This document shows positions 1 to 9,620 of a DNA stretch of 64,000 bases, piece after piece (within the stretch, counting starts at the first letter, position 1; each line of letters begins with the position of its first letter). This stretch comes from Priestia abyssalis (GTDB lineage Bacteria > Bacillota > Bacilli > Bacillales > Bacillaceae_H), in contig NZ_KV917369.1 of assembly GCF_002019595.1 (NCBI RefSeq), positions 1,264,417 through 1,328,416 on the forward strand, written 5' to 3'. Both the position numbers and the translations under genes were made by a program. The notes beneath the pieces were generated by a model that was not told the origin of the DNA, ran no database searches, and was given only the letters and a program-made list of their open reading frames with translations.

Positions 1-1
1 C

Positions 2-208
<207 letters not shown>

Positions 209-211
209 GCC

Positions 212-1189
212 ATGGCGCAAATGACAATGATTCAAGCAATCACTGATGCGTTACGCACAGAATTAAAAAATGATCCTAACGTATTACTCTTCGGTGAAGA
301 CGTTGGTGTGAACGGCGGTGTATTCCGTGCAACTGAAGGCTTACAAGCTGAGTTTGGTGAAGATCGTGTATTCGATACGCCTCTTGCTGAATCAGGTATC
401 GGTGGTCTTGCAATCGGTCTTGGCTTAAAAGGCTTCCGTCCGGTTCCTGAAATCCAATTCTTCGGTTTCGTTTACGAAGTAATCGATTCTATCTCTGGCC
501 AGCTTGCGCGTATGCGCTACCGTTCTGGCGGTCGTTGGACAGCGCCTGTGACAATCCGTTCACCATTCGGTGGCGGCGTTCATACACCAGAACTTCACGC
601 TGACAGCTTAGAACTTTTAATGACTTCTCAACCTGGTTTGAAAGTCGTTATTCCTTCAACTCCATACGATGCGAAAGGGCTTTTAATTGCTGCTATCCGT
701 GACAATGATCCGGTTGTGTTCTTAGAGCACATGAAATTATATCGTTCTTTCCGTCAAGAAGTGCCTGAAGGCGAATATACAATTGAAATCGGTAAAGCAG
801 ATGTGAAGCGCGAAGGTACAGATCTTTCTATCTTCTCTTATGGTGCAATGGTTCATGCTTCATTAAAAGCGGCTGAAGAATTAGAAAAAGAAGGCCACTC
901 TGTAGAAGTAGTTGACTTACGCACAGTTCAACCTTTAGATATTGAAACAATTGTGGCTTCTGTAGAAAAAACAGGACGTGCAATCGTTGTACAAGAAGCT
1001 CAAAAACAAGCTGGTATTGCAGCAAATGTTGTAGCTGAAATTAATGATCGTGCAATCCTTAGCCTTGAAGCTCCAGTATTGCGTGTAACAGCACCTGATA
1101 CAGTATTCCCATTCTCAGAGGCTGAGAGTGTATGGTTACCAAACCACAAAGACATCGTTGAAACTGCGAAAAAAGTTTTATCATTCTAA
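212..1189 (+). CDS. pdhB: Pyruvate dehydrogenase E1 beta subunit
   Basis: A 325-residue protein of the usual E1 beta length. The N-terminal third carries the family signature FGEDVG (about residue 27) and [11 protein letters not shown] (about 55 to 65), which belong to the thiamine-diphosphate-binding transketolase-like domain; the C-terminal transketolase domain follows. It works with PdhA in the cytoplasm to decarboxylate pyruvate. The start is the ATG at 212, preceded by AAGGAG within the end of pdhA. An imperfect hairpin (1244-1278) lies in the 149-nt gap before pdhC and may adjust the ratio of E1 to E2 messages (inference). Confidence 0.97.
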   Translation: MAQMTMIQAITDALRTELKNDPNVLLFGEDVGVNGGVFRATEGLQAEFGEDRVFDTPLAESGIGGLAIGLGLKGFRPVPEIQFFGFVYEVIDSISGQLARMRYRSGGRWTAPVTIRSPFGGGVHTPELHADSLELLMTSQPGLKVVIPSTPYDAKGLLIAAIRDNDPVVFLEHMKLYRSFRQEVPEGEYTIEIGKADVKREGTDLSIFSYGAMVHASLKAAEELEKEGHSVEVVDLRTVQPLDIETIVASVEKTGRAIVVQEAQKQAGIAANVVAEINDRAILSLEAPVLRVTAPDTVFPFSEAESVWLPNHKDIVETAKKVLSF

Positions 1190-1338
1190 TTAAGTTTGTT
1201 TTTCCTTTTCGACAGGGAAAGACGATTATCATATTTAACAAAGGCAAAAGGAATCAGTTGTACACTGATTTCTTTTGCAAAGTTTTTAGAGCCAGATCAT
1301 TTATATGACTGGAATGAATTATTAGGAGGTTGAATCTC

Positions 1339-2712
1339 GTGGCAACTGAAGTAGGCGCATTATTTGAATTCAAACTACCAGATATCGGTGAAGGTATCCA
1401 TGAAGGCGAAATCGTAAAATGGTTTGTTAAACCTGGAGATGAAGTAGGCGAAGATGACGTACTTGCAGAAGTACAAAATGATAAAGCGGTTGTAGAAATT
1501 CCTTCCCCTGTTAAAGGGAAAGTATTAGAATTGAAAGTGGACGAAGGTACAGTTGCAACTGTAGGTCAAGTTATCGTGACTTTCGATGCACCAGGTTATG
1601 AAAACTTAAAGTTCAAAGGTGACCACGGAGACGAGGCTCCAGCTGCTGAAGCGAAAACAGAAGCTCAAGTTCAAGCTACTGCTGAAGCTGGACAAGATGT
1701 GAAGAAAGAAGAAGCTCCAGCTGCTCAAGCAGAAGGTACAACTGGTGCAGGTGCACAACCTCAAGTGGCAGTTGATCCTAACCGTAAAGTAGTCGCAATG
1801 CCATCAGTACGCAAGTACGCTCGTGAAAAAGGCATCGACATCAAAGCTGTTCCTGGTTCAGGTAAAAATGGCCGCATTACAAAAGCGGACATCGACAGCT
1901 TCTTAGCTGGTGGTGCTCAACCTGCTGCAGCTGCTCCTGTGAAAGAAGAAGCAAAAGCTGAAGCGGCGGCTCCAAAAGCTGCAGCGGCTACAGTCGTACC
2001 AGAAGGCGAATTCCCAGAAACTCGCGAAAAAATGAGCGGAATCCGTCGTGCGATTGCAAAAGCAATGGTAAATTCAAAACATACAGCTCCACACGTTACA
2101 TTAATGGATGAAATCGATGTAACAAAACTTGTTGCACATCGTAAGAAATTCAAAAACATTGCTGCTGAACAAGGCATCAAGTTAACATTCTTACCATATG
2201 TGGTAAAAGCATTAACTTCTGCTCTTAAGAAGTATCCAGTGTTTAACACATCTATTGATGATGCAACAGATGAAGTAATTCAAAAACATTACTACAATAT
2301 CGGTATTGCTGCTGATACAGAAAAAGGCTTATTAGTACCAGTTGTAAAAAATGCTGATCGCAAATCTGTGTTCGCAATTTCTGATGAAATCAATGAACTT
2401 GCAACAAAAGCCCGCGATGGTAAATTAGCTCCAGCTGAAATGAAAGGTGCTTCATGTACAATTACAAACATCGGTTCTGCTGGCGGCCAATGGTTCACTC
2501 CAGTTATCAATCATCCGGAAGTAGCAATCTTAGGTATTGGCCGTATTGCTGAAAAAGCAGTTGTACGCGACGGCGAGATTGTGATTGCTCCAGTATTGGC
2601 TTTATCATTAAGCTTTGACCATCGCATGATTGACGGTGCAACAGCTCAAAACGCTCTTAACCACATTAAGCGTTTATTGAACGATCCAGAATTATTGTTA
2701 ATGGAGGCGTAA
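1339..2712 (+). CDS. pdhC: Dihydrolipoamide acetyltransferase (E2) of pyruvate dehydrogenase
   Basis: A 457-residue E2 core protein. In order: one lipoyl domain (residues 1 to about 80, lipoylated Lys of the NDKA motif at about 49), an Ala/Pro/Glu-rich linker, a peripheral-subunit-binding domain ([15 protein letters not shown], about 155 to 190), a second Ala-rich linker, and the acetyltransferase domain with the catalytic [10 protein letters not shown] near the C-terminus. The GTG at 1339 is chosen because AGGAGG (1324-1329) sits 9 nt upstream; a TTG at 1330 abuts that site. A G/C hairpin (2779-2796) follows in the gap to pdhD. Confidence 0.97.
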   Translation: MATEVGALFEFKLPDIGEGIHEGEIVKWFVKPGDEVGEDDVLAEVQNDKAVVEIPSPVKGKVLELKVDEGTVATVGQVIVTFDAPGYENLKFKGDHGDEAPAAEAKTEAQVQATAEAGQDVKKEEAPAAQAEGTTGAGAQPQVAVDPNRKVVAMPSVRKYAREKGIDIKAVPGSGKNGRITKADIDSFLAGGAQPAAAAPVKEEAKAEAAAPKAAAATVVPEGEFPETREKMSGIRRAIAKAMVNSKHTAPHVTLMDEIDVTKLVAHRKKFKNIAAEQGIKLTFLPYVVKALTSALKKYPVFNTSIDDATDEVIQKHYYNIGIAADTEKGLLVPVVKNADRKSVFAISDEINELATKARDGKLAPAEMKGASCTITNIGSAGGQWFTPVINHPEVAILGIGRIAEKAVVRDGEIVIAPVLALSLSFDHRMIDGATAQNALNHIKRLLNDPELLLMEA

Positions 2713-2866
2713 TCGCTTCTAAAAACAGTAAACTGAATTTTGTGTTTACTAAATGATTGAGAAATATTAATATAAATTGGGGGCGTCATTGCCCCCGAGA
2801 TGTTAAACCATAGTAAGCGGTTACTAAGTGGCCTAGAATTATATTGTTAACGGAGGCGTAGTAGAA

Positions 2867-4279
2867 ATGGTAGTAGGAGATTTCCCAGTTGAAGTAGATA
2901 CTCTTGTCATTGGCGCAGGTCCTGGCGGATATGTTGCAGCAATCCGTGCAGCTCAATTAGGACAAAAAGTAACTGTTGTAGAAAAAGCAACGCTTGGAGG
3001 CGTATGCTTAAACGTTGGATGTATTCCTTCAAAAGCACTTATCGCTGCGGGTCATCGTTATGAGACTGCAAAGCATTCTGAAGATATGGGAATTAAAGCA
3101 GAGAACGTTACAGTGGACTTTTCAAAAGTTCAAGAGTTCAAAAACGGTGTAGTTAAGAAGCTTACTGGCGGCGTTGCAGGTCTTCTTAAAGGCAACAAAG
3201 TAGACGTTGTATCCGGTGAAGCGTATTTTGTGGATGCAAACACTGTACGTGTAATGGATGAAAACTCTGCTCAAACTTATAAATTCAACAATGCAATTAT
3301 TGCAACAGGATCTCGTCCAATTGAAATTCCTGGTTTCAAATTCTCTAAACGTGTACTAGATTCTACTGGTGCATTAGGATTGCAAGAAGTTCCGAAGAAA
3401 ATGGTTGTTATCGGTGCTGGTTACATCGGTACTGAACTTGGAACAGCTTATGCTAACTTCGGTACAGAAGTAACATTTGTTGAAGCGGGTGATGAAATCT
3501 TAGCTGGCTTTGAAAAGCAAATGAGCACACTCGTAAAACGTAACCTACAGAAAAAAGGTAACGTTGAAATTTACACAAAAGCAATGGCTAGAGGTGTAGA
3601 AGAAACAGAAAACGGTGTACACGTTACATTTGAAGTTGGCGGCGAAACGAAAACAGTTGAAGCTGACTACGTTCTTGTAACAGTTGGTCGTCGTCCAAAC
3701 ACTGACGAAATGGGCTTAGAGCAAGTTGGTGTGAAAATGACAGACCGCGGTGTAATCGAAATCGATAACCAGTGCCGTACAAGCGTTTCTAACATCTATG
3801 CAATTGGTGATATCGTAGCTGGACCACCGCTTGCACATAAAGCTTCTTATGAAGGTAAAATTGCAGCTGAAGCAATCAGTGGACATGCTGCTGAAATCGA
3901 CTATTTGGCTATTCCTGCAGTTGTATTCGCAGAGCCTGAGCTTGCATCTGTTGGATACACAGAAGCACAAGCGAAAGAAGAAGGCATTGAAGTTACAGCA
4001 GCTAAATTTCCATTTGCGGCAAACGGACGTGCTCTTGCGCTTAACAACACGGACGGCTTCTTGAAGCTTATTGCACGTAAAGAAGATGGCGTGTTAATCG
4101 GCGGACAAATCGCTGGTGCGAGCGCTTCTGACATGATTGCTGAAATCGGCCTTGCTATTGAAGCTGGTATGACAGCAGAAGATGTAGCAATGACAATCCA
4201 TGCTCATCCAACTCTTGGAGAGATTACAATGGAAGCAGCAGAAGTGGTAATTGGAAGCCCAATCCACATCGTAAAATAA
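2867..4279 (+). CDS. pdhD: Dihydrolipoamide dehydrogenase (E3)
   Basis: A 470-residue flavoprotein disulfide reductase that reoxidises the lipoyl groups of PdhC and passes electrons to NAD+. Visible signatures are the FAD-binding GAGPGGY (about 17), the redox disulfide in [15 protein letters not shown] (Cys about 47 and 52), the NAD-binding [10 protein letters not shown] (about 184), the second FAD motif AIGDI and the C-terminal HAHPTLGE holding the active-site His. There is no N-terminal lipoyl domain. GGAGGCG lies upstream of the ATG. It is the last pdh gene and is followed by a strong terminator. Confidence 0.97.
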   Translation: MVVGDFPVEVDTLVIGAGPGGYVAAIRAAQLGQKVTVVEKATLGGVCLNVGCIPSKALIAAGHRYETAKHSEDMGIKAENVTVDFSKVQEFKNGVVKKLTGGVAGLLKGNKVDVVSGEAYFVDANTVRVMDENSAQTYKFNNAIIATGSRPIEIPGFKFSKRVLDSTGALGLQEVPKKMVVIGAGYIGTELGTAYANFGTEVTFVEAGDEILAGFEKQMSTLVKRNLQKKGNVEIYTKAMARGVEETENGVHVTFEVGGETKTVEADYVLVTVGRRPNTDEMGLEQVGVKMTDRGVIEIDNQCRTSVSNIYAIGDIVAGPPLAHKASYEGKIAAEAISGHAAEIDYLAIPAVVFAEPELASVGYTEAQAKEEGIEVTAAKFPFAANGRALALNNTDGFLKLIARKEDGVLIGGQIAGASASDMIAEIGLAIEAGMTAEDVAMTIHAHPTLGEITMEAAEVVIGSPIHIVK

Positions 4280-4294
4280 ACATTAAGTAGTAAT

Positions 4295-4326
4295 AAAAAA
4301 GCTGGAGAATGCCTCTCCAGCTTTTT
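4295..4326. terminator. Bidirectional terminator between pdhD and slp
   Basis: A perfect 8-bp stem, GCTGGAGA (4301-4308) with TCTCCAGC (4314-4321), has an A-run on the left and a T-run on the right, so it can end the pdh operon on the plus strand and slp on the minus strand. Confidence 0.9.
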
Positions 4327-4374
4327 ATATTTTTTCTTTATAACGAAACATCCATTCGATATTGCCTTTTTGCT

Positions 4375-4767
4375 TTACTGAGCAGTGTAGCTTTCATTCA
4401 TACTCAATGTTTGCTTCAATTGCTCCGTGATTTGCTGCTTCGAAACAGTTCCTTCAATTTTAGCCACAACCTTATTATTCTCCACAAGAAGTAAGGCTGG
4501 ATAGCTATGCAGCTCAATCAGGTCATTATTAATCAAGACGGTTGATTGGTGGATGATTTGCACATTTTTTAATTCTTCAGGAAACTCCGTTCTTAAATCC
4601 AATAAAGCATCGTAATAAAGTTCTTCAGCTCTTGTATTGCCATCATTAGAAAATAGCAAAACTTGCTTTTCAATCGCTTGAATCGTAATCCCTTGTGGTT
4701 TAGTGCTGCCGCAGTTTGTCAGCAACACAACAGCCATCATGAAAACAGCGGACAATTTGAATGTCAT
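4375..4767 (-). CDS. slp: Small lipoprotein, Slp-like
   Basis: A 130-residue secreted lipoprotein: a hydrophobic signal segment (FKLSAVFMMAVVLLTNC) ends in a lipobox-like LTNC, followed by a short polar linker and a compact soluble domain with the strand SYPALLLVENNKVVAKIEG. This last part resembles the end of a thioredoxin fold, but no CxxC is present. In B. subtilis the gene directly after pdhD is slp, a small peptidoglycan-associated lipoprotein of similar size, and synteny is the main reason for the name. The ATG at 4767 is preferred over a TTG at 4785. Function is unknown. Confidence 0.7.
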   Translation of the reverse strand: MTFKLSAVFMMAVVLLTNCGSTKPQGITIQAIEKQVLLFSNDGNTRAEELYYDALLDLRTEFPEELKNVQIIHQSTVLINNDLIELHSYPALLLVENNKVVAKIEGTVSKQQITEQLKQTLSMNESYTAQ

Positions 4768-5007
4768 GCAAGTCACTTCTTTCAATGAATGTTTGTTTCT
4801 CCTGTTCTAACAAATTTCTTTTTATATTTTATCATGGCATTTCCCAAATATTGTTGTTGTTAAACATTTGTTACAAAAATGAAAAATAAGTTGATTCCCC
4901 ATGCATATTCATAATAGTACAAGTGCTGATATTGTAACAGGTTGCGAGAGCCTTTGCTTTCTTCACCTGCTGTTTCATTCAAGAACCACGTTTTTTGAGG
5001 AGTAACT

Positions 5008-5037
5008 ATGTTTAGCCCTATTGAAAAGGGGAGATAA
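5008..5037 (+). other. Nine-codon ORF with strong SD ahead of the small membrane gene
   Basis: GAGGAG (4997-5002) lies 5 nt before ATG 5008, which opens MFSPIEKGR and stops at TAA 5035-5037. The next frame (one base back) runs open from 5025 into the membrane protein ending at 5279. The run AAAAGGGG (5024-5031) lets both the Lys and Gly codons re-pair after a -1 slip. This may be a leader peptide, the true N-terminus joined by frameshifting, or the 5' end of a gene broken by a one-base indel. Confidence 0.45.
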
Positions 5038-5039
5038 CC

Positions 5040-5279
5040 ATTACAATCGTTTTATGGGTTCTTCAGTTTTTGATTTGGACGGGATATGTCATTGTGGAAC
5101 ATCTCTCACATCGTGATGAAGAAATGGCAAAAGTCATTTTGTTTTTTATCTTTTTATATTTAGCATATGTGATTGCAGAATATATTGTAGGGAGAAGAAA
5201 AACAGCTGTAGTTACGACGATTTTTTCTTTATCCGTTTTTGCTTGCATAGAGCAAATTATAAAATGGCTTTATTCATGA
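5040..5279 (+). CDS. Small membrane protein, uncertain start
   Basis: I do not recognise a family. The open frame encodes three hydrophobic segments: an N-terminal one (TIVLWVLQFLIWTGYVIV), a middle one (VILFFIFLYLAYVIAEYIV) and a C-terminal one (TTIFSLSVFACIEQIIKWLY), with short charged loops HRDEEMAK and GRRK. The first segment is lost if translation begins at the TTG at 5070, which also lacks an SD. An ATT at 5040 is placed 6 nt after GGGGAG, and a -1 shift from the upstream ORF at 5008 would also give a complete protein. The gene converges on the betaine transporter across a shared terminator. Confidence 0.55.
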   Translation: MTIVLWVLQFLIWTGYVIVEHLSHRDEEMAKVILFFIFLYLAYVIAEYIVGRRKTAVVTTIFSLSVFACIEQIIKWLYS

Positions 5280-5385
5280 GGCTGTTTTCGCAAGCATCAG
5301 CTTGCCTGCGTTCCAAAAGCAAAAGGTACACTCTTTGAGAAAAGACTTATCCATGAAAATCAATCTTCCGAATAACTACATGAAA

Positions 5386-5424
5386 AAGGCGGCTTGAAAG
5401 GATTTCCTTCCAAGCCGCCTTTTT
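5386..5424. terminator. Bidirectional terminator
   Basis: A 16-bp stem with one mismatch (5386-5401 with 5406-5421, core GGCGGCTTG), loop ATTT, A-run on the left and T-run on the right. It separates the small membrane gene from the convergent transporter gene. Confidence 0.9.
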
Positions 5425-5470
5425 AAATTCCATCCACTAAAAGCCGTTTCCCCAATAACTGTAAGCTGTT

Positions 5471-6997
5471 TTAATGCAAGCGTGAATTCGTGCTGTTTTT
5501 ACTTTTTTCTTCTTTTAACGATTTAAAAAGAGAGAAAGCCGTTAAAAGAAGAACGAAAGAGAATGGGAAAGCGGCAATGATGGATGCTGTTTGCAATGAA
5601 CCCAAACCTCCTGTGTAGAGAAGAATGGCTGCAATAGCCGACTGAGCAATTCCCCATACGAATTTTACCATATTAGGCGGATTCAACATTCCACCGGTCG
5701 TTTGCATCCCCAGTACAAAAGTAGCGGAGTCTGCGGATGTAATGAAGAAGGTAGCAATCAGGAAAATGGCAATAATGGACATGAGCGTTCCTAAAGGAAA
5801 CTGCTCCAATACATAAAACAAGGCAACTTCCGAACCCTTATCATTGATTACCTGCATGACAGGAATATTTTCAAAAAGATCCAAGTATACGGCTGAACCG
5901 CCAAACGTCGAAAACCATAGCGCTCCAAAAACGGTAGGGACAGCCAATACTCCAATTATAAACTCCCGTATTGTTCTTCCTTTTGAAATGCGGGCAATAA
6001 ATGTTCCTACAAATGGAGCCCATGCAATCCACCATGCCCAATAAAAAATCGTCCAATCCTGTACCCACGTATTTTGTTCAAATGGACTTAAGCGAAAACT
6101 CATGGACGGCAAGTTTTGCAAATAAGAACCAATCGTTGTGACGAACAAGTCCATGATGAAGTTCGTTTTGCTGGCAAACAGCAAAAATAGCATGAGTGAA
6201 ACAGCAAGTACAACGTTTAAATTACTTAAGTACTTAATTCCTTTATTTAGTCCCGTTTGCGCGGAAAGCATGAATAAAACCGTGACAACAACAATGATAA
6301 TCAGTTGTGTATTCGCATTATTCGGGACAGACGGCACTAAATGAGAAATCCCTCCGCTAATTTGAATAGCACCAAGCCCCAACGATGTTGCTACCCCAAA
6401 AATGGTTGCGAAGACAGCGATAAAATCAATGATTACTCCTAATGTTCCATCAACTCGATCACCTAAAACCGGGCGTAAAATGCGGCTGATGACGAGCGGT
6501 GCCCCTTTTCTAAATTGAAAGTAGGCGAGCCCTAAGGCAAGGACCGAATAAATGGCCCATGGATGAAGGCCCCAGTGGAAAAATGAATAACGAAATGCGA
6601 TACGTGCGGATTCCGTTGTTTCTCCGGTTCCCATCGGCGGAGTGTAATAGTGATACATCGGTTCAGATACACCCCAGAATACTAAACCAATCCCCATTCC
6701 AGCACTAAACAGCATGGCAAACCATGTTAAATAGCTGTATTGCGGTTCATCATCATCTTTTCCGAGTTTAATATTCCCGTATTTTGAAAATGCGAGAAAT
6801 AAAGTGAAAATTAAAAATAAGCTCGCTGCCAATAAGTAATACCAACCAAATTTTTCAATAATAAAAGAATGCACGTTGCCCGTTACATTCGTAATATGAG
6901 CTGCTCCTATGAGGGACTCAGGAAGAACTCCCCAAAGGATAAAAAGAAATGTCAAAATGAATGAAACAATAAAGACTTTTGTAATTTTTTGCATCAT
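5471..6997 (-). CDS. opuD: BCCT-family glycine betaine/choline transporter, OpuD-like
   Basis: A protein of about 508 residues with twelve predicted membrane segments, typical of the betaine-carnitine-choline transporters that import compatible solutes for osmoprotection. The SAGMGIGLVFWGVSEP stretch (about 98 to 113) is the BCCT glycine-rich helix, with Gly-Met-Gly as in sodium-coupled members; the aromatic-rich FYWAWWIAWAPFVGTFIARISKGRTIREF (given here as the region around residue 325) is the family substrate-site and signature region. GGGAG (7002-7006) serves one of two adjacent ATGs (6997 or 6994). The actual solute cannot be told from sequence. It stands alone on the minus strand. Confidence 0.85.
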   Translation of the reverse strand: MMQKITKVFIVSFILTFLFILWGVLPESLIGAAHITNVTGNVHSFIIEKFGWYYLLAASLFLIFTLFLAFSKYGNIKLGKDDDEPQYSYLTWFAMLFSAGMGIGLVFWGVSEPMYHYYTPPMGTGETTESARIAFRYSFFHWGLHPWAIYSVLALGLAYFQFRKGAPLVISRILRPVLGDRVDGTLGVIIDFIAVFATIFGVATSLGLGAIQISGGISHLVPSVPNNANTQLIIIVVVTVLFMLSAQTGLNKGIKYLSNLNVVLAVSLMLFLLFASKTNFIMDLFVTTIGSYLQNLPSMSFRLSPFEQNTWVQDWTIFYWAWWIAWAPFVGTFIARISKGRTIREFIIGVLAVPTVFGALWFSTFGGSAVYLDLFENIPVMQVINDKGSEVALFYVLEQFPLGTLMSIIAIFLIATFFITSADSATFVLGMQTTGGMLNPPNMVKFVWGIAQSAIAAILLYTGGLGSLQTASIIAAFPFSFVLLLTAFSLFKSLKEEKSKNSTNSRLH

Positions 6998-7152
6998 CAA
7001 ACTCCCTTCAAATGGCTAATTGGTCGTTTTTTGCTTTGAAATGGCCGGCATGCGCATTAAAGTCGGAAAAGAGAATGGAACATAGGTAAAAACGGGGTGC
7101 ACAAGAGAAAATAAATGGGGGTATGAGCACAAATAACATGAACCATCCATTT

Positions 7153-7181
7153 ATGGTAATATAAGTGTTTCCGAGTGTCAA
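7153..7181 (-). promoter_or_regulatory. Candidate sigma-A promoter of the BCCT transporter gene
   Basis: On the minus strand, TTGACA (7176-7181) is followed after 17 nt by TACCAT (7153-7158), a 4/6 match to the -10. It lies about 155 nt before the start codon. The rest of the 7001-7321 gap holds no convincing gene. Confidence 0.45.
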
Positions 7182-7321
7182 AAATTTTGCCCGATATCTA
7201 AATGTCCATGAAAACAAGAACGACTTCTGCCCATGAAAAGAAAAATGTATGAGCTGCCCTTTAGCTGATTACTTTATAGAACACCTGTCGATACTGGATG
7301 AAGAAAGAGAGGAGTGGACAG

Positions 7322-8365
7322 GTGAAAAAAATAGTATGGGCAGCAATAGCCATCATTTTCGTTATATCTTTTGTTTTTCTTGGATTAAAGGATCAGGATG
7401 AAAAAAATATTTCGGTGAAACGTGATAACAGTGTGATTTTACCCTCTATCTTAGAAGAGAATGAATTATATGTGGAAGCTGAGGCAATTACTAAGCAATT
7501 AAACGGAAATTCTGTTTTTGATGAGATTGATCGGGCCTTCACCTTGACGATAGATGGACAAAACTTCTTCTTTATCGAGGGTGTTCCAGTAGTAGAAAGA
7601 GATGGACACTATGAGCCAATCCAGCAGAATGATTTTTTGGTGAAAGGAAAGAAGGTATATCTTTCAGCAGTATGGCTTCATCGTTTTTTCCCAACTCTTG
7701 TTTGGGTAGAAGGTGGGAAAGTTAAAATTACGAATGAAGCAAAAATGGAACAAAATACGCGGCCTGTTCAAGCTCAAATAAAAAATAAGCAGGAAATCAT
7801 AGAGCAGCTTCAAGTATTATCTTCACCTTTAAAAGGAGTGAAACCGGATCTTTATCCATCGCACATACCGGGGGCAAAAAGGAATTATCGCGGGGGCTTC
7901 CATGAAGGGTTGGATTGGTACAGTTATTCTACGGGTGCTGTCATCAATGAACGAACTCCCGTGTATGCGATGGGGGAAGGAAGAGTTGTAAGGGTCGATC
8001 ATGAATATACTGGATATAAATCAGTCCAAGAAAGGGAGCAGGATTTGCACGTTTGCCAGCTTCATGGAAAAACACCTCTTTATATATTAGATAAACTTCG
8101 AGGCAGGCAAGTATGGATTCAGTATGAAAATGGAGTTCAAGCCCGTTTTGCACATTTAAGCAATATCTCAAGTGAACTTCAAATAGGAAATAAAATTGAT
8201 CAGAATACGCTGATTGGGTTTGTAGGGAATTCAGGAACAAGCGGAGAGGTGAACAAAGACGGAACCGAGCTGCACCTGCACGTAGATTTATTAGTAAAAG
8301 GACGCTTGTTTTGGGAAGGGTTTACGAAAGAAGAAGTTATAACTATCATTCAAGCTGTCTTTTGA
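7322..8365 (+). CDS. Membrane-anchored M23-family metallopeptidase
   Basis: A 347-residue protein with an N-terminal signal anchor (VWAAIAIIFVISFVFLGL). A beta-rich region of about 100 residues then resembles the copper-amine-oxidase N-terminal-like repeat found in cell-wall proteins (ELYVEAEAITKQLNG through LSAVWLHRFF). The C-terminal half is an LytM/M23 domain with zinc ligands in FHEGLD (His about 194, Asp about 198) and the C-terminal HLHVD (about 318), so it should be an active peptidoglycan endopeptidase outside the cell. The GTG at 7322 is chosen because GAGAGGAG lies 7 nt upstream; an ATG at 7298 has no SD. It is not a gene of the B. subtilis order here. Confidence 0.85.
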   Translation: MKKIVWAAIAIIFVISFVFLGLKDQDEKNISVKRDNSVILPSILEENELYVEAEAITKQLNGNSVFDEIDRAFTLTIDGQNFFFIEGVPVVERDGHYEPIQQNDFLVKGKKVYLSAVWLHRFFPTLVWVEGGKVKITNEAKMEQNTRPVQAQIKNKQEIIEQLQVLSSPLKGVKPDLYPSHIPGAKRNYRGGFHEGLDWYSYSTGAVINERTPVYAMGEGRVVRVDHEYTGYKSVQEREQDLHVCQLHGKTPLYILDKLRGRQVWIQYENGVQARFAHLSNISSELQIGNKIDQNTLIGFVGNSGTSGEVNKDGTELHLHVDLLVKGRLFWEGFTKEEVITIIQAVF

Positions 8366-8430
8366 TACAGCCCTTAATAGGGCTGTATCAAAAGACAACC
8401 CGCAAGTCCACTAAAAGCAGACTTGCGGGT
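8356..8430. terminator. Two adjacent perfect hairpins ending the M23 gene and the DUF1885 gene
   Basis: The first is a perfect 19-bp inverted repeat (8356-8374 with 8379-8397, loop TAAT) that contains the stop codon of the peptidase gene. The second is an 11-bp stem (8398-8408 with 8420-8430, ACCCGCAAGTC) abutting the stop of the minus-strand gene. Neither has a long T-run, so termination is inferred from the convergent arrangement. Confidence 0.65.
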
Positions 8431-8870
8431 CAGCTCCCTCTTTTATAAAAATACATAATTCGACTATTAAACAAATGAAGTTCCCCCGAAAGCTTCTTTG
8501 CCAAAAACTTGCAAAATTCATTAGCTTTTCCCTTATCACCATTTGTCGCGCCTTTTGGCAGGAGAATTTGGATGTATGTTTGATTGTAAGATTCATTTGT
8601 TTCTTCTAAAGGTATTGTGTCGGCTCCAATCTTGACAATCATCGCAAAATACTTTTCATTTGTTCCCTTTAAATAAAGCATGTTTTCTTTCATGTCAAGT
8701 ACATCATGTATTTCGTAAGGGAAGGCACTATGAGCATAATTCCAGCTAAGCTGATGTCCTGTCTTGGCTGTAATTTCTTTGTAATAATGAAATAAGTGTT
8801 TTACTTCTTCTATGGTGATTTCTTGCTGTGAAGACTTTGGTACTAATTTTATGAAGGCACTGCTTATCAC
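8430..8870 (-). CDS. DUF1885-like protein
   Basis: A soluble protein of 146 residues with no signal or membrane segment. The N-terminal SSAFIKLVPKSSQQEITIEEVKHLFHYY and the central WNYAHSAFPYEI look to me like the Bacillus family DUF1885, whose function is unknown; this is from memory of family features. The C-terminal half is a beta-rich segment with a Lys/Gly loop. It starts at GTG 8870, with GGAGGG about 8 nt upstream. It is monocistronic and converges on the peptidase gene. Confidence 0.6.
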   Translation of the reverse strand: MISSAFIKLVPKSSQQEITIEEVKHLFHYYKEITAKTGHQLSWNYAHSAFPYEIHDVLDMKENMLYLKGTNEKYFAMIVKIGADTIPLEETNESYNQTYIQILLPKGATNGDKGKANEFCKFLAKKLSGELHLFNSRIMYFYKRGS

Positions 8871-9110
8871 ATAAATCCCTCCAAAGGCAGCATTGACCTA
8901 AAAAGAAAGTCATCTTTTCTGTAATAACTCCCGTTTGACCCTCAATCTTTACAAATGGATTTTTCTTCCTTACTATAAAAAGATGTTCCTATATATTTTA
9001 GCATTCTCAAAAATACGGCACAAGAATAATTGACTGATAATTTTGATATATTGTAAGAACGCTGGAAATGAATTATAATAAAATTCAGATTATTAAAAAG
9101 GAGGAGTAAT

Positions 9111-9410
9111 ATGGATTTATTTGAAAAATTGTATGATGAAATGGAAGGCGCTAAAGTTCGATTTGTTGGTTTTACGACTTTAGAAACGCGCTATGACTTT
9201 GCAATTGTCTACACAAATATGTTTTTCGGCAAACCTCTTGTTATCTGTATGCAAACAGGCCGCTCCACTCTCCTCGATTCCAAAGACATTGAAGATTTAG
9301 ATCATCTCCAAACTGTATTCCGAATTCGTACAAAAGAAGAAGCTGCTGATTTAGCTGAATTTTTCCGGGTAAGCATCCCAAGCACTCCTTTTGAAACACA
9401 ATATGAGTAA
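9111..9410 (+). CDS. DUF3055 (SAV0927-like) protein
   Basis: A 99-residue cytoplasmic protein. The motif series KVRFVGF, RYDFAIVYTNMFFGKPLV and QTGRSTLLDSKDIEDLDHL matches the DUF3055 family, common in Bacillus and Staphylococcus and without known function. GGAGGAG lies directly upstream of ATG 9111. It has its own terminator (9411-9439) and stands just before the SR1 locus, so it is probably a single-gene unit. No catalytic motif is visible. Confidence 0.7.
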   Translation: MDLFEKLYDEMEGAKVRFVGFTTLETRYDFAIVYTNMFFGKPLVICMQTGRSTLLDSKDIEDLDHLQTVFRIRTKEEAADLAEFFRVSIPSTPFETQYE

Positions 9411-9439
9411 AAAAGGCAGGTTCATACCCTGCCTTTTTT
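9411..9439 (+). terminator. Rho-independent terminator of the DUF3055 gene
   Basis: Stem AAAAGGCAGG (9411-9420) with CCTGCCTTTT (9428-9437), followed by more T residues. Confidence 0.9.
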
Positions 9440-9488
9440 GTTGGCTGCATTCTCAATAAAAGCGAATAATGATTTCTTCTTTTATAAA

Positions 9489-9499
9489 TGTGTTATACT
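9489..9499 (+). promoter_or_regulatory. Candidate CcpN operator upstream of sr1
   Basis: TGTGTTATACT fits the CcpN consensus TRTGHYATAYW (as I recall the published motif) at all 11 positions. It lies just upstream of the -35 box of the sr1 promoter, 33 nt from a second match. Confidence 0.65.
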
Positions 9500-9508
9500 A
9501 ATTAGGTG

Positions 9509-9540
9509 TTGACAAAACAAATGTGACATATTATTATAAT
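9509..9540 (+). promoter_or_regulatory. sr1 promoter with overlapping CcpN operator
   Basis: TTGACA (9509-9514) is followed after 17 nt by TATTAT (9532-9537); an overlapping TATAAT (9535-9540) has a 20-nt spacer. TGTGACATATT (9522-9532) is a second full match to TRTGHYATAYW and runs into the -10. In B. subtilis CcpN represses sr1 under glycolytic conditions, so the same control is inferred here. Confidence 0.7.
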
Positions 9541-9620
9541 AACAGATAGATAATTAAACGCTTACATTTTGAGGGGAAATCAATTTATATTATTAAACTC
9601 AAACAAAGGGGAGTTTATAG

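Noticed and set aside
3716..3970. Antisense open frame inside pdhD
   Set aside because: It lies wholly within a well-supported gene, has no SD, and encodes a Cys-rich sequence typical of reverse-frame translation.
7008..7217. Minus-strand open frame of 69 codons upstream of the BCCT gene
   Set aside because: It overlaps the transporter's likely promoter, has no SD, and has aromatic-rich atypical composition.
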